Assembly: GCA_902595105.1 (NCBI GenBank)
Contig: CACJPA010000008.1
Span: 1-40,764 of the forward strand
DNA from: an uncultured Pelagibacteraceae bacterium
Lineage (GTDB): Bacteria; Pseudomonadota; Alphaproteobacteria; Pelagibacterales; Pelagibacteraceae
Direction: 5' to 3'
DNA length: 40,764 bases
Shown one piece after another: positions 25,355-33,577 of this stretch. The notes beneath the pieces are model-generated. The model was not told the DNA's origin and did not search any database. It saw only the letters and a program-made list of their open reading frames with translations. The position numbers and the translations under genes are program-made. Position 1 is the first letter of the stretch. Every line of letters starts with the position of its first letter.

Positions 25355-25945
25355 ATGGTCAAAAAAATATATCTTCATCTAATATTTTTAAGCTTCTTTT
25401 TTATTAAAGAAGCTTTTGCCGCTGAAAGTGGAGGTATGCCTCAATTAAATCCAGAGTTTTGGGTTTCTCAGATATTCTGGTTGGTACTTACTTTTGGGAT
25501 AATGTATTTAGTTTTATCTAAACTAATTCTTCCAAAAATTAGTAATAACTTAGAGTCTAGAAAATCTCAAATTCTAGAAAATATTGAGGCAGCTGAAAAA
25601 CAAAGAGAAGATAGTGAAACCAAACTTAAAGAATATGATCAAATAATTTTGAAAAGCAAAACCGAAGCTAATGCTATGTTTAATCAAGCAAGAGAAAAGG
25701 CAGTTAAAGACATAAATGCTAAAAGAGACGTGCTTGATAAACAAATAGATGATGAAATAGCTCAAGCGGAAAAAGAAATCCAAGCTTTAAGAGATAATGC
25801 GCCTGATAAAATAAATAAAATTGCTAGAGATACATCATCTGAATTACTGCAGAAACTTATTGGTGCTGAAGTAAATAATAGCAGTATATCAGCAATTGTT
25901 GATGATCTATCTAAAAGAAATGGAGACAAATACTATGGCAATTGA
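25355..25945 (+). CDS. atpG: ATP synthase Fo subunit b'
   Basis: Peripheral-stalk subunit of the b' type, found with b in alphaproteobacteria and phototrophs. 196 residues: a signal-like N-terminal stretch (MVKKIYLHLIFLSFFF), the membrane helix around PEFWVSQIFWLVLTFGIMYLVLSKLILP, and then a long charged coiled coil. I chose ATG 25355, 4 bp after the atpE stop; a TTG at 25340 would overlap atpE. It overlaps the following b gene by 11 bp. The symbol for b' varies (atpG, atpF', atpF2). Confidence 0.9.
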   Translation: MVKKIYLHLIFLSFFFIKEAFAAESGGMPQLNPEFWVSQIFWLVLTFGIMYLVLSKLILPKISNNLESRKSQILENIEAAEKQREDSETKLKEYDQIILKSKTEANAMFNQAREKAVKDINAKRDVLDKQIDDEIAQAEKEIQALRDNAPDKINKIARDTSSELLQKLIGAEVNNSSISAIVDDLSKRNGDKYYGN

Positions 25946-26432
25946 TGCAACTTTCTGGGTAGCAATTTCATTTGTAATCTTCATTGGGGTTTTAATTTAC
26001 TTTAAAATTCCACAAAAAGTTTCTCAAATGCTCGATGGTATGATTTCTGACATCAAAAATGAGATAGATGAAAGTGAAAAATTGAGAACAGAAGCAAAAA
26101 CTTTACTCGATAATGCTCAAAAAAAATTAGATACCGCTACTTCTGCAAGTAATGAAATTTTGCAAAATGCAAAAAAAGAGTCGGATAAATTAATAATAGA
26201 TTTAAATGATAAATTTCATAAATCATCAGAAATTAAAAAGAGTTTGGCTGAAAATAAAATTAGCCAAATGAAAGAGGCTGCATTGAAAGAAATAAAAGAT
26301 GCTTCAATCAAAATAGCGGTAGACTCAGTAAAAAAAATCATAACTACATCAGTTGATAAATCAAAACTAGATGCTGTATTTCAAAAAAATTTAGAAGAAA
26401 CTAAAGAACAATTAAAAAAAATAAACTCATAA
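25935..26432 (+). CDS. atpF: ATP synthase Fo subunit b
   Basis: 165-residue peripheral-stalk subunit: an N-terminal membrane helix (DATFWVAISFVIFIGVLIYF) with the K-I-P exit motif, followed by a continuous charged coiled coil. ATG 25935 is favoured because MAIDATFWV is the usual start of alphaproteobacterial b subunits; TTG 25896 would extend into the preceding gene. Together with b' it forms a b-b' heterodimer. It is the last Fo gene; the carotenoid genes follow after 39 bp. Confidence 0.93.
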   Translation: MAIDATFWVAISFVIFIGVLIYFKIPQKVSQMLDGMISDIKNEIDESEKLRTEAKTLLDNAQKKLDTATSASNEILQNAKKESDKLIIDLNDKFHKSSEIKKSLAENKISQMKEAALKEIKDASIKIAVDSVKKIITTSVDKSKLDAVFQKNLEETKEQLKKINS

Positions 26433-26436
26433 TACG

Positions 26437-26463
26437 GTTACAATTTCCTGAAAAAGCTATAAA
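26437..26463 (+). promoter_or_regulatory. Weak candidate promoter for the crt-blh genes
   Basis: GTTACA (26437-26442), a short 15-bp spacer, then TATAAA (26458-26463), ending 8 bp before the crtI ATG. The spacer is suboptimal and there is no ribosome site, so read-through from the atp genes is equally possible. Confidence 0.28.
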
Positions 26464-26471
26464 TTACAGCA

Positions 26472-27932
26472 ATGAATTCTATAGTTATTGGATCTGGATT
26501 TGGTGGTATTGCTGCAGCAATAAGACTAAGAGCCAAAGGACATAAAGTAAAATTAATAGAAAAACATTCAGATCTAGGTGGAAGAGCTAGAGTTTTTAAA
26601 AAAGATGGTTTTACTTTTGATGCTGGGCCAACAGTAATAACTGCTCCATATTTAATTAATGAACTATTCAGTTTGTTCAATAAAAATCCTGAAGACTACA
26701 TAAAATTAACTCCACTTAAAATTTGGTATCAATTTGTTTTCGAAGACCAAACTAAATTTAATTACTCAGGTGATGAAATAGAAATGAAAAAACAAATTGA
26801 AAATTTAAATCAAGAAGATGTAAAAGGTTATAAAAATTTAGTAAATTTTACCAAAAAAATTTTTGATAAAGGATTTTTAGAACTTGCAGATGTTCCATTT
26901 GATAAACCTTTGTTTATGATGAAACAGCTGCCAGCATTATTAAAACTAAAGAGTTATAAATCAGTTTATTCATTAGTATCGTCTTATGTAAAAAATGAAA
27001 AATTAAGAAGGATGCTTAGTATGCATCCACTACTGGTTGGTGGTAATCCGTTCACAACTACATCGATTTATGGGCTAATTCTTTATTTGGAAAAAAAATG
27101 GGGTATTCATTATTCAATGGGTGGCACAGGAAATATAATTAAAGGATTTGAAAAGTTAATGGATGAGATAGAAATCGAAATAATAAAAAATACTGAAGTA
27201 AGAGAAATTATTACTAAGAATAATAAAATTACTGGTGTTGTGGTTAACAATGAAGAAATTATTGAAACTGATAACGTTATTTGTAACGCAGACCCTCCAG
27301 CTTTTTATGAAAAAATGACTAGTAAAAACTTAAAAAATTCAATGATGTTTGATTGGAAACAAAAAAGGATGGATTACTCAATGGGTTTATTTGTTTATTA
27401 TTTTGGAACAAAAAAAGTCTATGAAAACGTTGAACACCATACAATTAAATTTGGAAACAAATATAAAGAACATCTGGATGATATTTTTGATCATAAAAAA
27501 TTAAATAACGATATTAGCTATTATCTCCATAGACCCTCTGCAACAGATAAGAGTATGGCTCCTGATGGAAATGATTGTTTCTATGTATTAGTGCCAGTTC
27601 CAAATAATCAATCAAATATAGATTGGCAAATAGAAGGTGAAAAAATGAGAAACCTTGTGATTGATAAAATGGAAAACGATTTAATGCCTAATCTTAGAAG
27701 TAATATTGTATCAGACTTTTATCTTACGCCTGATTATTTTGAGAAAGAACTAAATACAAAATATGGATCAGGTTTCTCAATTCAGCCTAAATTCACTCAA
27801 TCAGCTTATTTTAGATTTCATAATAAATCGGAAATTTATGATGGTCTGTATTTTGTTGGTGCCGGAACTCACCCTGGAGCAGGGGTACCAGGAGTACTTT
27901 CCTCTGCAAAAGTATTAGATAAATTGATTTAG
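26472..27932 (+). CDS. crtI: Phytoene desaturase (lycopene-forming)
   Basis: FAD enzyme that introduces four double bonds into phytoene to give lycopene. It has the dinucleotide motif GSGFGG at residues 7-12, then HSDLGGRARVFKKDGFTFDAGPTVI, which is the CrtI N-terminal block. The C-terminal block is GLYFVGAGTHPGAGVPGVLSSAKV. 486 residues is typical. First of a tight run crtI-crtB-crtY-blh-ispH, with 1 bp before crtB. Base composition looks like its neighbours, so there is no sign of very recent transfer. Confidence 0.96.
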   Translation: MNSIVIGSGFGGIAAAIRLRAKGHKVKLIEKHSDLGGRARVFKKDGFTFDAGPTVITAPYLINELFSLFNKNPEDYIKLTPLKIWYQFVFEDQTKFNYSGDEIEMKKQIENLNQEDVKGYKNLVNFTKKIFDKGFLELADVPFDKPLFMMKQLPALLKLKSYKSVYSLVSSYVKNEKLRRMLSMHPLLVGGNPFTTTSIYGLILYLEKKWGIHYSMGGTGNIIKGFEKLMDEIEIEIIKNTEVREIITKNNKITGVVVNNEEIIETDNVICNADPPAFYEKMTSKNLKNSMMFDWKQKRMDYSMGLFVYYFGTKKVYENVEHHTIKFGNKYKEHLDDIFDHKKLNNDISYYLHRPSATDKSMAPDGNDCFYVLVPVPNNQSNIDWQIEGEKMRNLVIDKMENDLMPNLRSNIVSDFYLTPDYFEKELNTKYGSGFSIQPKFTQSAYFRFHNKSEIYDGLYFVGAGTHPGAGVPGVLSSAKVLDKLI

Positions 27933-27933
27933 A

Positions 27934-28785
27934 ATGTTAACAAAAAATTATTTAGCAAAATATGCAAAATCATTTAACTGGGCTGGTTTTTTTTTGCCAA
28001 AAAAAACTTATGAGAAATGCTCTGCGCTTTATGATTTTTGTAGAGAAGCAGATAATATTGCTGATGATCCAGGAAAATTGGAAGACAAAATAATTAAATT
28101 TGAAAACTTTAAGAAAGATTTTTTAAATAAAAACTTTCAAAACATTGTTATTAAAAATATTTGGGAACTTATAGATGAATTTAATATTTCAATAAAAGCA
28201 ATCAATGATTTATTTGATGGTATCAATTCAGATATAAAAGAAAGAGTAGAATTAAAATCAAAAAAAGAATTATTAATATACTCTTATAGAGTAGCAGGTA
28301 CAGTCGGTTTAATGATGGCAAAAATTTTAAAAGTTAATAAGATAAATTCCTTAAAATCAGCTATCGATCTTGGAATAGCAATGCAGCTTACCAATATTTC
28401 GAGGGATGTAATTGAAGATAAAAATAATAAAAGAAGTTATATCAATGAAAATTTTAACGACATTAAATCTACTATTTCTTTGTCTGAAAAATTTTATGAA
28501 AATTCTTTTTACTCAATTAAAGAAATACCTTTAAGTTTCAGATTTTCTATTTTAGTTGCAAGACGAGTATATAGAAAAATTGGACACAAAATACTTAATA
28601 AAAATAATTTAGAAAATTATAAAAATTCTGGAAAAATTTATGTAACAAAAATTGAAAAAATTATTGAAACTTTTTTATCAATTTTTGATTTAATAATTTT
28701 AACTTTTACAAATAAAAATGATAATGAAATTGAACATGATCATTCATTAATTAATGAAGAGATAAATTTAAATGAAAGATTTTGA
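27934..28785 (+). CDS. crtB: Phytoene synthase
   Basis: Condenses two geranylgeranyl diphosphates into phytoene. Both aspartate-rich motifs are present: DNIAD (residues 40-44, within READNIADD) and DVIED (158-162, within QLTNISRDVIED). RSYIN follows and fits the family. 283 residues is slightly short of the usual 290-310, with a poorly conserved C-terminus. It overlaps the crtY start by 14 bp. The GGPP synthase that must feed it is not in this window. Confidence 0.95.
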   Translation: MLTKNYLAKYAKSFNWAGFFLPKKTYEKCSALYDFCREADNIADDPGKLEDKIIKFENFKKDFLNKNFQNIVIKNIWELIDEFNISIKAINDLFDGINSDIKERVELKSKKELLIYSYRVAGTVGLMMAKILKVNKINSLKSAIDLGIAMQLTNISRDVIEDKNNKRSYINENFNDIKSTISLSEKFYENSFYSIKEIPLSFRFSILVARRVYRKIGHKILNKNNLENYKNSGKIYVTKIEKIIETFLSIFDLIILTFTNKNDNEIEHDHSLINEEINLNERF

Positions 28786-29836
28786 TTATATAATTATTGG
28801 TGGTGGTTGCGCAGGTTTATCTTTAGCTTATGAACTTGAAATTTCTGATAAATTAAAAAATAAATCTTTGGCTATAATTGAGCCTAGAGATGAATATAAA
28901 AGAGATAAAACTTGGTCATTTTGGAAAGTATTTCCACATAATTTTGATGATTGTGTCAAAAAAAGTTGGGATAATTTCTCTATAAATATATCTAATGATA
29001 CGAAGTTTATTGATTGTAAGCTAACACCATATCAATCAATAGATAGTGGAAAATTTTATGACAAAATCCTTTCAAAGCTTAAATTAAATGAAAATATAAA
29101 ATTTTTTAAAAATATTAATGATATTGAATTATCAAATTCAATAATTTTTAATAGCGTTTCAAATTTTGAAAGTAAACCAAGTAATTTGTGGCAACATTTT
29201 TATGGTGTAGAAATAGAAACTGAAAAAGATTTTTTTGATGACCAAATATTTAACTTAATGGATTTTGCGTGCGATCAGAAAAATGAGGTTCATTTTTTTT
29301 ATACTCTCCCTTTTACAAAAAAAAATGCACTTGTGGAAACTACCTGGATATCAAATTTAAGTAATGAAAATATAAGAGATTATAATAATCAAATAGATCA
29401 ATACTTAAAAAACCATTTAAATGTCAAAAATTATAAAATCAATTTTAAAGAAGAAGGCTCTATACCTCTATTTAGAAATAAAAATCTTAAAAAATTAAAT
29501 GAAATAAATATTGGATCAGCCGGTGATATGACAAGATTAAGTACTGGTTATACATTTTTGAATATTCAGGAACACAGCAAATATATAGCAGAAAACATTG
29601 GAAATATTTCCAAAGCTAAATTGTTTAAAATTAAAAAAAAATATGATTTTTTGGACAATATATTTTTGAAAGTTTTAAGAAATAACTCTTCAGATATGGG
29701 AGAAATTTTCTTTAAAATGTTTAATAGTTCGCCTAATACTGCTATTAATTTCTTATCTAATAAAAGCAATTTTTTGGAAGATTTAGAAATAATTTTAAAA
29801 ATGCCTAAATGGAAATTTTTAAAAGAATTATTTTAA
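28772..29836 (+). CDS. crtY: Lycopene beta-cyclase, CrtY type
   Basis: Cyclises both ends of lycopene to give beta-carotene. It has an N-terminal FAD-binding loop IIIGGGCAGLSLAYEL (glycines 10-12 and 15), DKTWSFW at residues 45-51 matching the DRTWCFW-type motif, and GSIPLFRNK and GSAGDMTRLSTGYTF, which match the CrtY C-terminal blocks (PLPLYG and G-x-R-A-G-x-x-H-P-x-T-G-Y regions), though diverged. 354 residues, a little below the usual 380. It is directly abutted by blh with no gap. Confidence 0.9.
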   Translation: MKDFDYIIIGGGCAGLSLAYELEISDKLKNKSLAIIEPRDEYKRDKTWSFWKVFPHNFDDCVKKSWDNFSINISNDTKFIDCKLTPYQSIDSGKFYDKILSKLKLNENIKFFKNINDIELSNSIIFNSVSNFESKPSNLWQHFYGVEIETEKDFFDDQIFNLMDFACDQKNEVHFFYTLPFTKKNALVETTWISNLSNENIRDYNNQIDQYLKNHLNVKNYKINFKEEGSIPLFRNKNLKKLNEINIGSAGDMTRLSTGYTFLNIQEHSKYIAENIGNISKAKLFKIKKKYDFLDNIFLKVLRNNSSDMGEIFFKMFNSSPNTAINFLSNKSNFLEDLEIILKMPKWKFLKELF

Positions 29837-30775
29837 ATGACTAATCAATTAATTAAAAAAATTAACCTTAGTCATTCATTTATATTTTTTTTGTTAATTA
29901 ACCTATTTTCTGTTGTGATGTTAAAATTTAATTATTTAGATATTTCGTCAACAATATGTTTATTTTTAATTTTAACTATTGGAGTTTCACACGGTGCATT
30001 AGATAACATTAAAGGTAAAAAACTACTTAGGATATTTAATTTTGAAGGAATATATATTTTCTATATTATTTATATTTTTATTGCACTAATTGTCATTTTT
30101 ATTTGGTTGCTATTTCCTGCAGCTACACTTTTAATTTTTCTGTCAGTTGCAGCTTTTCATTTCGGTAAAGAAGATACTCAATTTTTAATAAACAAAAAAT
30201 CGTATATAATTCAATTATTATACTTTTTAAAAGGTTTGCTTATTATTCTTACACCACTCTTTTTTCATTTTGATGATACTGTAAAAATATTCAAATCATT
30301 ACTTATAGTTAATGAAAATTTTTATTTATTCTTAGAGTTTTTGGAAGAAAAAAAAATAATCGAAATAGCAATAATTTTGAGTTCGTTATCAAGTATATTT
30401 TTATTTCTTGATAAGTTTGAATTTAAAAAATTTACAATTTTTTTTGATTATTTCTCAATAATAATTTTAAATTACTATTTTAATCCTTTAACAGCTTTTA
30501 CAATTTATTTTTGCTTTTTACATTCAGTAAGACATTCAATTTCACTTGCGATAGACCTTGATGAAAACAATTTACAAAACGGTCTAAAATTATTTATTAT
30601 AAAGGCTTTACCATTAACTATTTTAACAATCTTTATTTCAATAATTGTTTTGTTTTTATTAAATGATGTAAATTATGTAGATAATGCAATCTTAAAAATA
30701 ATTTTTATTGGTTTGGCGTCTTTAACCTTTCCACATATATTGCTGGAATATTTTTTAGAGAAAAATGAAAAATAA
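29837..30775 (+). CDS. blh: Beta-carotene 15,15'-dioxygenase, Brp/Blh family
   Basis: Membrane iron enzyme that splits beta-carotene into two retinals. About eight to ten hydrophobic helices in 312 residues. The conserved histidines that hold iron are visible: His52 in GVSHGALD, His108 in AAFHFGKED, His229 and His233 in LHSVRHS, and His300 in FPHILLEY. It ends the crt set, so the product of the run is retinal, the chromophore of proteorhodopsin. No opsin gene lies in the window. It overlaps ispH by 11 bp. Confidence 0.93.
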   Translation: MTNQLIKKINLSHSFIFFLLINLFSVVMLKFNYLDISSTICLFLILTIGVSHGALDNIKGKKLLRIFNFEGIYIFYIIYIFIALIVIFIWLLFPAATLLIFLSVAAFHFGKEDTQFLINKKSYIIQLLYFLKGLLIILTPLFFHFDDTVKIFKSLLIVNENFYLFLEFLEEKKIIEIAIILSSLSSIFLFLDKFEFKKFTIFFDYFSIIILNYYFNPLTAFTIYFCFLHSVRHSISLAIDLDENNLQNGLKLFIIKALPLTILTIFISIIVLFLLNDVNYVDNAILKIIFIGLASLTFPHILLEYFLEKNEK

Positions 30776-31709
30776 ACAAATTAAAATTTTACTTTCTGCT
30801 CCAAGAGGATTTTGTGCTGGCGTTGAAAGAGCCATAGAGATAGTAGAAAAATCTATCCTAAAATACGGGTCACCAGTTTATGTTAGACATGAAATCGTTC
30901 ACAACAAGCATGTTGTTGATGATTTAAAAAATAAAGGAGCTATCTTTGTTGAAGAACTGGAAGAAATTGATGACAAATCTAGACCTGTTATTTTTTCTGC
31001 TCACGGTGTTCCAAAAAAAATACCAAAAGATGCTGAAAATTATAAAATGACTTATGTAGATGCTACATGCCCTCTAGTTTCTAAAGTTCATAGAGAAGCA
31101 GAAAACTTAAATAAAGCTGGTTATCATATTGTTTTGATCGGTCATGAGAACCATCCAGAAGTAATAGGAACTATGGGCCAACTACCTAAAGAATCTATTG
31201 ATTTAGTTCAGAATGAGACTGAAGCAAAGAAATATAAAACAGATAATTATGAAAAATTGGCTTATATAACTCAAACAACATTATCTGTTGATGATACTAG
31301 GGAAATAATAAATATTTTGAAAAATAAATATTCTAATATTAGAGAGCCAGCAAAAGAGGATATTTGTTACGCAACAACAAATAGACAAATGGCAGTTAAA
31401 AAAATTGCAAAAAAGTGTGACATATTTTTTGTGATAGGTAGTAGAAACTCTTCAAATTCAGTTAGACTTGTTGAGGTAGCTAAAAAATCTGGTTGTCGAA
31501 ACTCACAACTTTTTCATTCTGAGAGTCAGATCCCTTTTGATCAAATACAAAATTCAGATACAATTGGTATATCTTCAGGAGCATCAGCACCTGAAATTCT
31601 AGTAGAAAATTTTATTAGTGAATTAAAAAAAAGGTTTTCTATAAATGTCGAGGAAGTAGAAATTATAAAAGAAAATGTAGTTTTCAAAGTTCCAAAAAAA
31701 TTAAATTAA
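30765..31709 (+). CDS. ispH: 4-hydroxy-3-methylbut-2-enyl diphosphate reductase
   Basis: Last enzyme of the MEP pathway, making IPP and DMAPP with an oxygen-sensitive 4Fe-4S (or 3Fe-4S) cluster. Ligand cysteines: Cys17 in APRGFCAGV, Cys102 in DATCPLV and Cys201 in ICYATTNRQ. Other motifs: HEIVHNKHVV and GHENHPEVIGT. 314 residues, complete. It overlaps blh by 11 bp and is followed with no gap by thrB. This position ties precursor supply to carotenoid and retinal synthesis, which is inference from context. Confidence 0.97.
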   Translation: MKNKQIKILLSAPRGFCAGVERAIEIVEKSILKYGSPVYVRHEIVHNKHVVDDLKNKGAIFVEELEEIDDKSRPVIFSAHGVPKKIPKDAENYKMTYVDATCPLVSKVHREAENLNKAGYHIVLIGHENHPEVIGTMGQLPKESIDLVQNETEAKKYKTDNYEKLAYITQTTLSVDDTREIINILKNKYSNIREPAKEDICYATTNRQMAVKKIAKKCDIFFVIGSRNSSNSVRLVEVAKKSGCRNSQLFHSESQIPFDQIQNSDTIGISSGASAPEILVENFISELKKRFSINVEEVEIIKENVVFKVPKKLN

Positions 31710-32675
31710 ATGGCTGTATATACAAAAATTAATCAAAGAGATATCGATATAATAAATAGTAAGTTTAATATCGAAAAAATTTTAACTTTCCAAGGAATTA
31801 CTAAGGGAATTGAAAACACAAATTACATTTTAAATTCAAAAAATAAGAAGTTTATTCTCACAATTTTTGAAAAAAGAGTTCTTCCAAAGGAAATCCCTTT
31901 TTTTATGAAACTAATGGATCATTTAAATGACTCAAAAATTAATTGTCCAAGACCACTTAAAACTAAAGACAAAAATTATTTAATTAAACTAAAAAATAAA
32001 ACAGCCTGCATTGTTACTTTTTTAAAGGGTAAAGATAAAAAGAAAGTAAACGAAAATGACTGCTATGCTATTGGAAAAGAAATAGCCAAAATGCATCTGG
32101 TTACTAAGAAAATAAAATTTAAAAGAAAGAATTCAATGGGGGTAAAATATTTAAAACCATTACTCCAGAGTATTAAATTTAAATCTAACAAAAGATCAAA
32201 TTTGAAAAAATTTTTATTTAACAACTTTAATGATATTAAAAAAAATTGGCCAAAAAAACTTCCATCTGGGATAATTCATGGTGATTTATTTATAGATAAT
32301 ATTTTTTTTAACAAAAATAATTTGTCTGGAATTATTGACTTTTACTTTGCTGCTAACGATTACTATATGTATGAAATAGCAATCTGTATTAATGCACTAT
32401 GTTTTGATGAAAAAAATAAAAAATTTATAATTAATAAAAAAAAGGTTAATAAATTAATCAAAGGCTACAATAGTGTTAAAAAAATTAAATTAAATGAAAG
32501 AAATAATTTAAATATTTTATGTAGAGGTGCTGCACTTAGATATCTGTTAACTAGACTATATGATTATTCAAATACTCCAAAAACTGCCTTAATCAAAATT
32601 AAGGATCCAAACGAATATTATCAAAAACTAATTACCCATAATAATTTAAATACTTTTAAAGATTATTTGATTTAA
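31710..32675 (+). CDS. thrB: Homoserine kinase, ThrB type II (aminoglycoside-phosphotransferase fold)
   Basis: Phosphorylates homoserine on the way to threonine. 321 residues of the APH-like type found in alphaproteobacteria, not the GHMP type of E. coli. Seen: GITKGIENTNYIL near the N-terminus, the catalytic HGDLFIDNIFF loop and GIIDFYFAANDYYMYE, which supplies the metal-binding aspartate. It directly follows the ispH stop and overlaps rnhA by 1 bp (TAATG). The partner thrC is encoded on the opposite strand just past rnhA and the peroxiredoxin. Confidence 0.93.
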   Translation: MAVYTKINQRDIDIINSKFNIEKILTFQGITKGIENTNYILNSKNKKFILTIFEKRVLPKEIPFFMKLMDHLNDSKINCPRPLKTKDKNYLIKLKNKTACIVTFLKGKDKKKVNENDCYAIGKEIAKMHLVTKKIKFKRKNSMGVKYLKPLLQSIKFKSNKRSNLKKFLFNNFNDIKKNWPKKLPSGIIHGDLFIDNIFFNKNNLSGIIDFYFAANDYYMYEIAICINALCFDEKNKKFIINKKKVNKLIKGYNSVKKIKLNERNNLNILCRGAALRYLLTRLYDYSNTPKTALIKIKDPNEYYQKLITHNNLNTFKDYLI

Positions 32676-33100
32676 TGATTAAAATTTATACTGATGGCTC
32701 ATGTTTAAAAAATCCAGGAAATGGTGGATGGGCAGCTATAATATGCACTAAAGATGAAATGAAAAAAATAAGTGGCAGTGAAAAAGATACAACAAATAAT
32801 AGAATGGAATTAACGGCGACAATCAATGCATTAAAAGAAGTGAATTCTGAAGATTTGATAGAAATCTACACAGATTCTAAATATGTTAAAAATGGAATTA
32901 CTGATTGGATCCATAACTGGATTAAAAATAATTGGAAAACATCAAATAAAGAAGATGTTAAAAATAAAGATTTGTGGGTTCAATTACATGAGTTAAGCAA
33001 CAACTCCAAAATTAAGTGGAACTGGGTTAAAGCACATGCTGGGAATCCTCTAAATGAAGAAGTTGATTTGTTAGCTAAAAAAGCAGCAAGCCTAGATTAG
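32675..33100 (+). CDS. rnhA: Ribonuclease HI
   Basis: Degrades the RNA strand of RNA-DNA hybrids. 141 residues with the four acidic catalytic positions: IYTDGSCLKNPGNGGWA, RMELTATINAL, IYTDSKYVKNGI, and AHAGNPLNEEVDLLA. Conserved W-containing basic protrusion region WIHNWIKNNWKT is present. Last gene of the plus-strand run. Its 3' end overlaps the peroxiredoxin gene tail-to-tail by 9 bp. Confidence 0.97.
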   Translation: MIKIYTDGSCLKNPGNGGWAAIICTKDEMKKISGSEKDTTNNRMELTATINALKEVNSEDLIEIYTDSKYVKNGITDWIHNWIKNNWKTSNKEDVKNKDLWVQLHELSNNSKIKWNWVKAHAGNPLNEEVDLLAKKAASLD

Positions 33101-33577
33101 TTTAAAGAAATTTTCTGCAGCTGAGATATCACACGATCCGGTATCTACTTCTTCCTGAAGTTTAATGATCTTCATATTCTCAACAAACATTGTGTATCTA
33201 TTAGATCTAATCCCCAAACCTCTGCCACTTTTATCAACATCTGCACCAATTTCTTTTGTAAAATTAAGAAATGGGTCACCCATCATAACAATTTTTTCAC
33301 CTACATTGTTCTGTTTGCCCCAAGCATTCATCACAAAGGGATCATTTACTGAAATACAAATTATATGATCAATACCTTTTTCTTTAAATTGATCATGCAT
33401 CTTAATATATCCTGGCAAATGTTTAGCAGAACATACAGAAGTATATGCCCCAGGTAATCCAAACATTATTACTTTTTTATCTTTAAAAAAATCTTCTATA
33501 TTTTTTTTTATAGGCTCTCCATCTTGAAGTACAAAAATTTCTGAATTTGGCAGGTTATCGTTTTCTTTTATTTTCAT
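33092..33577 (-). CDS. Peroxiredoxin, Prx5/type II family
   Basis: Thiol peroxidase reducing hydrogen and organic peroxides. The 161 residues carry the active-site motif PGAYTSVC with peroxidatic Cys49, followed by SAKHLPGY as in plant PrxII and human Prx5. VMNAWGKQNN and the arginine in RSNRYTMFVE complete the site. A second cysteine near residue 149 (TGSCDIS) could be a resolving residue. Last gene of the oxidase run, overlapping the thrC stop by 4 bp. The reductant (glutaredoxin or thioredoxin) cannot be told. Confidence 0.9.
   Translation of the reverse strand: MKIKENDNLPNSEIFVLQDGEPIKKNIEDFFKDKKVIMFGLPGAYTSVCSAKHLPGYIKMHDQFKEKGIDHIICISVNDPFVMNAWGKQNNVGEKIVMMGDPFLNFTKEIGADVDKSGRGLGIRSNRYTMFVENMKIIKLQEEVDTGSCDISAAENFFKLI

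Noticed and set aside
26472-30775. Carotenoid genes as a recent foreign island
   Set aside because: A+T content and lysine/asparagine-rich coding look the same as neighbours, no tRNA end, integrase or direct repeat flanks them, and they overlap ispH. An old acquisition is possible but nothing here shows a recent one.
33165-33368. Plus-strand open frame inside the peroxiredoxin gene
   Set aside because: It is antisense to the conserved peroxiredoxin core and carries no motif of its own.
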